The position numbers were made by a program, and so were the translations under genes. Of a DNA stretch of 64,000 bases, positions 43,677 through 51,789 are shown piece after piece (position 1 is the first letter of the stretch; every line of letters starts with the position of its first letter). Under the pieces are notes generated by a model. That model worked only from the letters and a program-made list of their open reading frames with translations. It ran no database searches and was not told the DNA's origin. The stretch comes from A07HB70 sp964512675 (lineage in GTDB: Archaea > Halobacteriota > Halobacteria > Halobacteriales > Haloferacaceae): assembly GCA_964512675.1 (NCBI GenBank), contig CAZEJR010000001.1, positions 142,320 through 206,319 on the forward strand, read 5' to 3'.

Positions 43677-44807
43677 ATGACCGACGTCGACACCGGGGCC
43701 GACGTCGCCGGCTCCCGCGAGTCGTTCGACCGCCGGGGCACGCTGGGCGTGGAGGAGGAGTTCTTCGTCGTCGACGAGCGGGGCCACCCGACATCGGGTA
43801 TCGACGACCTGATCTACGGCGCAGAGCCGCCGCCGGCCCTCGACGGACGCCTGGATCACGAGCTGTTCCAGTTCACGATCGAGACGCAGACACCGACCGT
43901 CGAGTCCGTCGACGCCGTCGCCGACGCCGTCGACGAGGTTCGCCGGGCGCTCGTGGACCACGCGGCGGCCCACGGCTACCGGATCGCCGGCGCCGGCCTC
44001 CACCCCGCGGCACGCTGGCGCGAACTCGACCACGCTCGAAAGGAGCGGTACCGAACGCAGCTGGACCGCATCCAGTATCCACAGCACCGGAACACGACCG
44101 CAGGGCTCCACGTCCACGTCGGTGTCGACGACGCCGACCGGGCGATGTGGGTCGCGAACGAGCTCCGGTGGCATCTCGCGCCGATACTGGCGCTCTCTGC
44201 CAACTCACCGTTCTGGAACGGCTTCGACACCGGGCTCGCCTCCGCGCGGGCCGTCGTGTTCGAGGGGCTTCCGAACACCGGTGTACCGACGCGGTTCGAC
44301 GACTTCGACGACTACCGCCGGTTCGAGCGCCGGATGGTCACCTCGGGGTCGATACGAGACCGTGGCGAGCTCTGGTTCGACGTTCGCCCCCACAGCGGCC
44401 ACGGTACCGTCGAGGTGCGTGCCCCCGACGGGCAGCGCGACCCGTCGCGGGTGCTCGCGTTCGTCGAACTCGTCGACGCGCTGGTCACCGACCTCGCGGA
44501 ACGGCACGCCGACGGCGCGTCCGGCACCGACCCCCGTCGGGAGTTCTTAGACGAGAACAAGTGGCGCGCGGTCCGGCACGGGCGCGACGCCTCGTTTCTG
44601 ACGCCCGACGGCGCGGACGAGGTCTCCCTCGAGGAGTACGTCGTGCGGCAGGAGGACCGCCTCGGAGTCGAACGGCTGCGCGACCTGTACGCCGCCGAGA
44701 GCGGGACGGCCCGCCAGCGCCGCCTGCGCGCCGCGGGCGGCCTCGACCGGCTCTGCGAGGGGCTCGTCCTGCCGGGCAGCCGCGCGACCCCGGAGGGCCC
44801 GGTGTGA
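43677..44807 (+). CDS. gshA: Glutamate--cysteine ligase (GCS2 family)
   Basis: A 376-residue ATP-dependent ligase joining Glu and Cys to gamma-glutamylcysteine, the main thiol of haloarchaea. GTLGVEEEFFVVDERGHP opens the domain; TAGLHVHVGVDD, ALSANSPFWNGFDTG and LWFDVRPHSGHGTVEVR are the GCS2 metal and substrate blocks. It matches the haloarchaeal GshA type described in Haloferax. The stop overlaps CoaD by 4 bases (GTGA). Confidence 0.92.
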   Translation: MTDVDTGADVAGSRESFDRRGTLGVEEEFFVVDERGHPTSGIDDLIYGAEPPPALDGRLDHELFQFTIETQTPTVESVDAVADAVDEVRRALVDHAAAHGYRIAGAGLHPAARWRELDHARKERYRTQLDRIQYPQHRNTTAGLHVHVGVDDADRAMWVANELRWHLAPILALSANSPFWNGFDTGLASARAVVFEGLPNTGVPTRFDDFDDYRRFERRMVTSGSIRDRGELWFDVRPHSGHGTVEVRAPDGQRDPSRVLAFVELVDALVTDLAERHADGASGTDPRREFLDENKWRAVRHGRDASFLTPDGADEVSLEEYVVRQEDRLGVERLRDLYAAESGTARQRRLRAAGGLDRLCEGLVLPGSRATPEGPV

Positions 44808-45295
44808 AGGTCGCTCTCGGCGGGACGTTCGACCCGATCCACGACGGCCACCGGGCGCTGTTCGAGCGCGCGTTCGAACTCGGCGACGTCACCGTCGGGC
44901 TGACGACGGACGGTCTCGCGCCGAAGACCAGACAGGAGAACCGCTACGTCCGGCCGTACGACACGCGTACACGGGACCTCCGAGCGGAGCTCGCGTCGCT
45001 CGCCGCGGAGCACGACCGCGAGTTCGAGATCAGGCCGCTCGACGAGCCGACCGGTATCGCCGTCGAACCGGCGTTCGACGCGCTGGTCGTCTCGCCCGAG
45101 ACCGAGGCGGGGGCCGAACGGGTAAACGAGATCCGGCGCGAGCGCGGCCTGGACCCGCTCCGTGTCGAGGTGGTCGCTCACGTCCCCGCAGCCGACGGCG
45201 AGCCGATCTCCTCGACGCGCGTCGTCCGCGGCGAGATCGACGAACACGGCAACCCGACGCCGGCGCGCGAGGGCCGCGGCGCCGACCCGCCGTAG
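44804..45295 (+). CDS. coaD: Pantetheine-phosphate adenylyltransferase, archaeal type
   Basis: A 163-residue nucleotidyltransferase for the penultimate step of CoA synthesis. GTFDPIHDGHRALF contains the HxGH-type motif (HDGH), and the second motif ISSTRV is near residue 143. The GTG at 44804 overlaps the gshA stop. The gene ends exactly where the convergent TFB-like gene ends. Confidence 0.92.
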   Translation: MKVALGGTFDPIHDGHRALFERAFELGDVTVGLTTDGLAPKTRQENRYVRPYDTRTRDLRAELASLAAEHDREFEIRPLDEPTGIAVEPAFDALVVSPETEAGAERVNEIRRERGLDPLRVEVVAHVPAADGEPISSTRVVRGEIDEHGNPTPAREGRGADPP

Positions 45296-45604
45296 TCACC
45301 AGTCCGGTACGTCGAACCCCGCGTCCGCGAGACGACCCTTCCAGCGGCTCCCGACGCTCGGCCGCGAGACGTCCATCGCCCGCGCCACCGCGCCCTGCGA
45401 CCGCTGGTCGCCCGCCAGCAGCGCGCCGGCGTAGAGACTCGCCGCCGCCGCCGCGGCCTTCGTGCGGTCGCGTTCGGGCACGTCCGAGAGAAACAGGTCG
45501 ACGGCGTTCGACCGGGCCTCGTCGCCGAGGTCGAGTGCCGCCGCCCCCGACTCGATGCGGTCGAGCCAGCGCTCGTGCTCGATCCGGTCACGTGCCCGGT
45601 ACAC
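45296..45604 (-). CDS. Small TFB-like cyclin/HTH protein
   Basis: A 102-residue protein with one cyclin-like repeat: ARSNAVDLFLSDVPERDRTK, AAAAAASLYAGALLAG and a C-terminal helix-turn-helix (QGAVARAMDVSRPSVGSRWK). It looks like the second half of TFB and lacks the zinc ribbon. Short relatives of this kind are annotated as TFIIB family in haloarchaea and may act as DNA-binding regulators. The GTG at 45604 is chosen; the longer frame runs through the tRNA-Leu region and is an artefact. Confidence 0.8.
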   Translation of the reverse strand: MYRARDRIEHERWLDRIESGAAALDLGDEARSNAVDLFLSDVPERDRTKAAAAAASLYAGALLAGDQRSQGAVARAMDVSRPSVGSRWKGRLADAGFDVPDW

Positions 45605-45677
45605 ACCGACAGGTCGGCCCGCGCAGGCTTGAATGGAGCGACAGGTTGAATCACCTCCCGTCGGTACGACGGCTCGC

Positions 45678-45760
45678 GCGCGGGTAGCCAAGCGGTCAAC
45701 GGCGCAGCGCTTAGGACGCTGTCCCATAGGGGTCCGCAGGTTCGAATCCTGTCCCGCGCA
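45678..45760 (+). tRNA. tRNA-Leu(TAG)
   Basis: Complete class II tRNA: acceptor GCGCGGG with CCCGCGC plus A, anticodon stem CAGCG/CGCTG with loop CTTAGGA (anticodon TAG, reading CTA), long variable arm TCCCATAGGGGT and a T-arm with TTCGAAT. CCA is not encoded. Two copies of its 3' end follow. Confidence 0.96.
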
Positions 45761-45992
45761 GTGAGGAGCGGAGCGACGAACGAGCAGGCACGGATTCGAA
45801 CCAGGGAACGGATCGACCGGAGGGAGCGGAGTGAGTGAGGTTCGAATCCTGTCCCGCGCAGTTCTCGGCTCGAACAGGCGTGAGAGGCGGGACTGTGTCG
45901 AGAGGTTCGAACCCGGCGAGTCGCAGCCCGGAACGACCTGAAGCGCCGCACGCCCGGACCGTCTCGGCTCGGTTCGAATCCTGTCCCGCGCA
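45738..45992 (+). repeat. Three direct copies of the tRNA-Leu 3' end
   Basis: The tRNA end (45738-45762, 25 bp, from AGGTTCGAATC to CGCGCAGT) recurs exactly at 45838-45862, 100 bp away, and a 22-bp part recurs at 45971-45992. The two gaps hold no gene, only GC-rich filler with weaker T-arm-like strings (GATTCGAACC at 45793, GTTCGAACCC at 45903) and GAGCGGAGCGAG-type runs. These look like attachment-site scars left after excision or collapse of integrated DNA. The region to 46151 contains no other gene. Confidence 0.85.
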
Positions 45993-46151
45993 CCGTGAGG
46001 CGCGAGCGGAGCGAGCCGCGAGTCCGAGCGAGAACGGACGCCAAGAGCGGCGAGTGCGCTCGACACCGCGAGAGCGGACACCCTCCTGTGGACCCCCGGC
46101 GACGTCGTCGCCGACCGGTGTGGCTACTGTGCGGCGTCGCCGGCTGACCGC

Positions 46152-46550
46152 TCACTCGGCGCTCGTCTTCAGTTCGACGACGTAGCCGAACGGGTCCTCG
46201 ACGTAGACCGCGGGCGCCTCGCCCGTGGCACCGAGCGGCGAGGACAGCTCGTCGTAGAGCGGGACGTCCGCCGCCGCGAGCTGTGACTTCACCGCCTCGA
46301 TGTCGTCCTCGACGACGACGGCGAGGTGGTCGTAGTTCGTCCCCGTCGGCGGGTCGAACGCCGGCGTCGGCCAGAGGTGGACGACGTGGTCCGGCGCGAG
46401 GCGCACGTCGAAGAAGGACTTCTCGCCGTCGCGCCACCGCGCCACCCCCTCGATCTCGAACCCCAGCCGGTCGCCGTAGAACGCGACTGCCGCCGAGTGG
46501 CCGCCCTCGGGGATGCGCAGGTTCACGTGGTCGATAGATCGAACGTCCAT
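46152..46550 (-). CDS. VOC superfamily protein (glyoxalase/dioxygenase-like)
   Basis: A 132-residue protein of two beta-alpha-beta-beta-beta modules: SIDHVNLRIPEGGHSAAVAF at the start, TNYDHLAVVVEDDI in the middle and EAPAVYVEDPFGYVVELK at the end. The metal ligands would be His in DHVN, His in VHLW or YDHLA, and Glu in VVELK, so a metal site appears complete. The substrate is unknown. ATG at 46550. Confidence 0.88.
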   Translation of the reverse strand: MDVRSIDHVNLRIPEGGHSAAVAFYGDRLGFEIEGVARWRDGEKSFFDVRLAPDHVVHLWPTPAFDPPTGTNYDHLAVVVEDDIEAVKSQLAAADVPLYDELSSPLGATGEAPAVYVEDPFGYVVELKTSAE

Positions 46551-46732
46551 GGCCTCGGCCTGTCATCGTGGTCGACACACGTCAATCCCGGGCCGTGCGT
46601 CGACGACGCGTGGACCACGCGGGGCGAAGCCGGCCTGCGCTCTGCCGGCTCGCGACGGCGACGACGGGCCCGGAGTCGTCGCGGCTGGACGGAGCGGGCC
46701 GACTGTCCCGGTGTCGAGCGCGACGAGGCCGG
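46551..46732. other. Spacer between VOC gene and membrane protein gene
   Basis: Contains no plausible gene; probably the promoter region of the VOC gene and the end of the following membrane protein gene. Confidence 0.3.
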
Positions 46733-47167
46733 TCACTCCTCGGAGAGGTCGCCGAGACCGGCAGGCGGGTCGTCCGCCGTCGGGGGTGTCCGCTCGTCGC
46801 CGGACAGTGACCGGCCGACGACGTCGAGAGCGGCGTGGGCTCCGAACGTCGCGGTGAGGAGTCCGACGAACTGCGTGACTGCGGTCGGAACGAAGCCCGC
46901 GTCGTAGACGACCGGGGCGACGGCGAGCCACACCCCGAGCAGGGCGGTGACGGTCGCGGAGGCGAACGACACCGACCCAGCCCCGGTTACCGTCCGGAGG
47001 TTGTGACCGGCGAAGACGAGCGTCACGAGCGCCGAGAGCGCGATGCTACCCTGAAACGCGACGGTGGGGCCGAGCGCGACGGCGACGACGAGCGCCAGGA
47101 GCGGTCCGACGACACAGACGACGGCGGCGACGGCGTTGAGTCGGGTTGCGTTCACGGGTCGGGTCAC
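46733..47167 (-). CDS. Four-TM membrane protein of unknown function
   Basis: A 144-residue protein with four hydrophobic segments: AVAAVVCVVGPLLALVVAVA, GSIALSALVTLVFAGH, ATVTALLGVWLAVAPVVY and AVTQFVGLLTATFGAHAAL, and an acidic tail. Residues LGVWLAVAPVVYD recall the SPW-repeat type of small membrane proteins, a tentative link. GTG at 47167 is used; GTG at 47155 is also in frame. It is divergent from dacZ, with 96 bp between. Confidence 0.65.
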   Translation of the reverse strand: MTRPVNATRLNAVAAVVCVVGPLLALVVAVALGPTVAFQGSIALSALVTLVFAGHNLRTVTGAGSVSFASATVTALLGVWLAVAPVVYDAGFVPTAVTQFVGLLTATFGAHAALDVVGRSLSGDERTPPTADDPPAGLGDLSEE

Positions 47168-47263
47168 GGCGGCGGCTCACTTTACGCGTGTGGTCGGAGA
47201 TCGCACGACGTGCGGCAGACGACGCCCGCAAACCTCTTGAACGGGCCACGTCACGCATCTACA

Positions 47264-48079
47264 ATGGCCTCGCTGTCGGAGCTCTCGGAGACACTCGTCG
47301 GAGACGTCGACGGGCTGGTGCTGTTCTCCCCGAGCAGCGGGCACCACGAGCGGTTCGGGTCGCTCGACGACGACGCAGAGACCGTCGTCGTCGCGGGCGA
47401 GAACGCCGTCGACGCGCCGAACTTCGTCGAACTCCCGCTCGACTTCGACGACGTCCAGAACCGCCTGCGCTACGGGCTCGAAGGGGCGATGGAGCGCGGG
47501 TTCGTCGAGGAGGGCGACGTGGTCGCCTGCTCCGCCGCGACGTTTGACGGCGACCCAGACACGCTCGTTCGGGTTCGCGTCGGCGAACGGATGCGTTCCG
47601 GCGTGTACGCACTGTTCGCGGACTCGCGGGCCGACCCGAGCGTCATCCGCGACGTCTTCGAGGTGGCGATCGAGCTCGGCAAGAAGGGACAGAAGGGCAA
47701 GCCGGTCGGCGCGCTGTTCGTCGTCGGCGACGCCGGGAAGGTGATGAACAAGTCCCGACCGCTGTCGTACAATCCGTTCGAGAAGTCCCACGTCCACGTC
47801 GGCGACCCGATCGTGAACGTGATGCTGAAGGAGTTCTCGCGGCTAGACGGGGCCTTCGTCGTCTCCGACGGCGGCAAGATCGTCTCTGCCTACCGCTACC
47901 TCGAGCCGTCCGCGGAGGGTGTCGATATCCCGAAGGGGCTCGGCGCGCGCCACATGGCCGGCGGTGCTATCACCCGCGACACGAACGCCACGGCGATCGT
48001 GCTCTCCGAGTCCGACGGTCTCGTGCGGGCGTTCAAAGGTGGGCAGTTGATACTCGAACTCGACCCGGAGGACTACTGA
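47264..48079 (+). CDS. dacZ: Diadenylate cyclase DacZ
   Basis: A 271-residue enzyme making c-di-AMP from two ATP. The DAC domain occupies the C-terminal half: LDGAFVVSDGGKIVSAYRY (DGA motif near residue 194) and GLGARHMAGGAITRDTNA (RHxxG motif near residue 228). The N-terminal 110 residues form the archaeal-type extra domain. It is the usual, and in Haloferax essential, cyclase. The MscS-type channel 4 bp downstream is a likely partner in osmotic control. Confidence 0.95.
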   Translation: MASLSELSETLVGDVDGLVLFSPSSGHHERFGSLDDDAETVVVAGENAVDAPNFVELPLDFDDVQNRLRYGLEGAMERGFVEEGDVVACSAATFDGDPDTLVRVRVGERMRSGVYALFADSRADPSVIRDVFEVAIELGKKGQKGKPVGALFVVGDAGKVMNKSRPLSYNPFEKSHVHVGDPIVNVMLKEFSRLDGAFVVSDGGKIVSAYRYLEPSAEGVDIPKGLGARHMAGGAITRDTNATAIVLSESDGLVRAFKGGQLILELDPEDY

Positions 48080-48083
48080 GGAG

Positions 48084-48872
48084 ATGTACCAGTTCGGCCC
48101 CGACGCGGTCCGGCGCGTCCTCGTCGGTGTCTCGGCACGGCTGTGGCTCGCAGCCGCCGTCTTCCTCGCTGGTACCGTGGTGGCCGTCGTCGTCGGACGG
48201 CTGACAGCCGGGACGCTCCGCCGGTTCGGCGTGCCCGAGGCGACCGAGGGGACGGCGCTCGACCGCACGACCCGGCGGTTCGACACCACGACCGTCGGCA
48301 TCGTCGGCCGCATCGTCGCCTACACCGGCGTCGTCGTCGCCGGCTTCGCCGCGCTCTCGGTGGCCGGTACGGCGACCGCGACCCGGTTCTGGGCCGGCGT
48401 CGCCGAGTTACTCCCGAGCGTCTTCGTCGCCCTGCTGATCCTGCTCGTCGGCGTCGTCGTCGGCGACAAGGTCGAACTCGTCGTCGCAGAGCGGCTGAAA
48501 GGGGTGAAGCTCCCACAGACCGGCGCGCTCCCGACGGCGGCGAAGTACAGCGTCTTCTACGTCGCGGTGCTGGTCGCGCTCTCACAGGTCGGTGTCCAGA
48601 CGCTCTCGCTCGTCGTCCTCCTCGCCGCCTACGTCGTCGCCGTCGTCGTGGTCTGCGTCGTCGCCTTCCAGACGCTCCTCAGCTCCGGTGCCGTCGGGGT
48701 CTACCTCCTGCTCAACCAGCCGTACGCTATCGGCGACGAGGTGCGGATCGCCGGGCACCGCGGCATCGTCCAGGAGGTCGACCTGTTCGTCACCCACGTC
48801 GAGAACGACGGCGAGGAGTATATCCTTCCAAACGCCGTCGTGTTCACAGAGGGCGTCGTCCGGGTGCGCTGA
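48084..48872 (+). CDS. MscS family mechanosensitive channel
   Basis: A 262-residue membrane protein with five hydrophobic segments and an MscS beta domain at the end: LLLNQPYAIGDEVRIAGHRG, VDLFVTHVENDGEEYILPNA. The last transmembrane helix (LSLVVLLAAYVVAVVVV) is poor in the Gly/Ala pattern of the bacterial pore helix. It would release solutes on osmotic downshift. Only 4 bp separate it from dacZ, the pair being conserved in haloarchaea to my knowledge, which suggests that c-di-AMP and osmotic release are linked. Confidence 0.88.
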   Translation: MYQFGPDAVRRVLVGVSARLWLAAAVFLAGTVVAVVVGRLTAGTLRRFGVPEATEGTALDRTTRRFDTTTVGIVGRIVAYTGVVVAGFAALSVAGTATATRFWAGVAELLPSVFVALLILLVGVVVGDKVELVVAERLKGVKLPQTGALPTAAKYSVFYVAVLVALSQVGVQTLSLVVLLAAYVVAVVVVCVVAFQTLLSSGAVGVYLLLNQPYAIGDEVRIAGHRGIVQEVDLFVTHVENDGEEYILPNAVVFTEGVVRVR

Positions 48873-48873
48873 C

Positions 48874-49392
48874 CTAGCCGTCGGCGCGAGACACGACCTC
48901 CGCCGGCACGCCCGCCGCCGTCGCCCCCGACGGCACGTCGTCGGCCACGAGCGAGTTCGCCGCCACCCGCGCGTCCGCGCCGATCTCGACGCCCGGGAGC
49001 ACCACCGCTCCCGCGCCGACCATCGCCCGCTCGCCGACCACAACCTCCCCGGTTCGGTACTCAGTCTGCAGGAACTCGTGACAGAGCAGGGTGGCGTCGT
49101 AGCCGACCACCGCGTCCTCGCGGAGTGTTATCAGCTCCGGCCAGAACACGTCGGGCGTTGCCTCTAGTCCCCAGGCGACGCCGGGAGCAACGCTCGCGCC
49201 GAGCCGTCGGAGTGCCCAGCCGCGTGCCCGTAGCGACGGGACGACGCGGGCGACCCAGACGAGCAGGTAGTTCAGCACGACCCGAAGCGGCGGCTTCGCG
49301 TCGGTCCACGACCACAGCGAGTTGCGCGGTCCGGGCGTCGGAGTCCGGGTGAGCCGGTCGGACCGACGGTCGGTCTCGCCGTCGTCGCTCAT
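48874..49392 (-). CDS. Acyltransferase with left-handed beta-helix (hexapeptide repeats)
   Basis: A 172-residue protein with an N-terminal hydrophobic stretch (VVLNYLLVWVARVVPSL) and a hexapeptide-repeat region: LITLREDAVVGYDATLLCHE, VVVGERAMVGAGAVVLPGV, GADARVAANSLVADDVPSG. This is the LbetaH fold of serine, maltose or sugar O-acetyltransferases; substrate unknown. ATG at 49392. It converges with the MscS gene. Confidence 0.85.
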   Translation of the reverse strand: MSDDGETDRRSDRLTRTPTPGPRNSLWSWTDAKPPLRVVLNYLLVWVARVVPSLRARGWALRRLGASVAPGVAWGLEATPDVFWPELITLREDAVVGYDATLLCHEFLQTEYRTGEVVVGERAMVGAGAVVLPGVEIGADARVAANSLVADDVPSGATAAGVPAEVVSRADG

Positions 49393-49435
49393 ACTCCAGG
49401 GTAGCCAGGGGGCCACTAACCGCTTTCGCGGGCCG

Positions 49436-50239
49436 TCACCCGTCGTCGAGGCCCCGCTCGTGCGCCCAGACCGGCTCGCGGTCCTCGAGGAACGCCCGCA
49501 TCGCCTCCTCGCGGTCCGGCTCCGCGAACGACGCGAGCCCACGTCCGACCGACCCGCGTGCGGCGGCCTCCAGCCCGTCCGACCGCCACGTCCGCACGAC
49601 ACGCTTCTGGTGGCGCAGGACCGGCGGGCTCTTTGCCGCCAGCGCGTCGACGTACGACGCGACCGTCTCGGCGTACTCGTCCGCCGGCGGTGCCTCGTGG
49701 ACGAGGCCCGCCTCCGCCGCACGGGTTCCCGGGAAGGGATCGCCGAGGAAGACGAGCTCCGCCGTGTCGCCGTAGCCGACGAACAGCGGCAGGAGCGAGC
49801 CGTACAGCACCGTCGGGATACCGACGTCCACCTCTGGGAGGCCCAGCGCCGCCTCCGCGACCGCGACCCGGAAGTCCGCTCCGAGCGCGAGCTCCAGCCC
49901 CGCGCCGATTGCGTACGACCCGCAACAGCAGACCGTGACGGCGTCGACGTCCCGGAGCGCCGTCACGGTCTCGTGGAGCCGTTCGAACAGCTCGCGCGCG
50001 TCGTCGACAGAGAAGTCCACGGCGGCGCGGATGTCGAGTCCCGCCGCCAGCCCGCGGGCGTCGGCGAGGTCGCCCGCTGCCGCGACGGTCAGCACGGAGA
50101 CCCCGTCGGGGACGGCGAGGATACGGTCGCGAATCGCCGACAGTCGCGGCGGCGTCAGGCGGTTCATCTCGTCGACGTCGACCCGGAGGTGGGCGACGTG
50201 TGGCCGGTCTGTGTCGCGGTCGAGCGTCACGTCCGTCAC
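49436..50239 (-). CDS. Enoyl-CoA hydratase/isomerase family protein
   Basis: A 267-residue crotonase-fold protein. DLADARGLAAGLDIRAAVDF and the oxyanion region GSYAIGAGLELALGADFRVA are near residues 60 and 110, with LPEVDVGIPTVLYGSLLP in the usual place of the catalytic glutamates (EVDVGIP). It would act on acyl-CoA in fatty-acid or amino-acid degradation. GTG at 50239 is the best start. Confidence 0.88.
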   Translation of the reverse strand: MTDVTLDRDTDRPHVAHLRVDVDEMNRLTPPRLSAIRDRILAVPDGVSVLTVAAAGDLADARGLAAGLDIRAAVDFSVDDARELFERLHETVTALRDVDAVTVCCCGSYAIGAGLELALGADFRVAVAEAALGLPEVDVGIPTVLYGSLLPLFVGYGDTAELVFLGDPFPGTRAAEAGLVHEAPPADEYAETVASYVDALAAKSPPVLRHQKRVVRTWRSDGLEAAARGSVGRGLASFAEPDREEAMRAFLEDREPVWAHERGLDDG

Positions 50240-50352
50240 GCCCGTCTGTTCGCGGGCCGGGACTTGAACCCGGAGTCTCGTGGGCCGTGGGCACGTGACG
50301 GATCGCGGCCTCCCGGGCGGCGAGCCTCGGCACGAGGCCACAGCCGGCGGCA

Positions 50353-51636
<1,284 letters not shown>

Positions 51637-51789
51637 GCGACCGGAGGGGCCGGGCGGCGGGGTAAGCGTTTCCCGTCGCCGCCGTCGTACCGCACTCCCG
51701 TGGCCGGCGCGGTCGGCGCTCGCGCCACAGACGCGCTGCTCTCGAACGCGTGGACCGGGTTTACGTGTGTCCCGGCCCTCGGTCTGGGT

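Noticed and set aside
42228..44174. 648-codon open frame opposite the Nramp and gshA genes
   Set aside because: Arg/Asp/Glu low-complexity shadow of the coding strand; no domain.
46081..46151. Short frame with a CxxC pair (DRCGYCAASPAD) left of the VOC gene
   Set aside because: No second knuckle and no start codon in reach; the frame runs on into the antisense of the VOC gene.
50248..50352. tRNA-like sequence on the minus strand upstream of the crotonase gene (CGGGTTCAAGTCCCGG T-arm)
   Set aside because: A T-arm is convincing, but no matching acceptor 5' strand or anticodon arm can be folded upstream. It is at most a relic.
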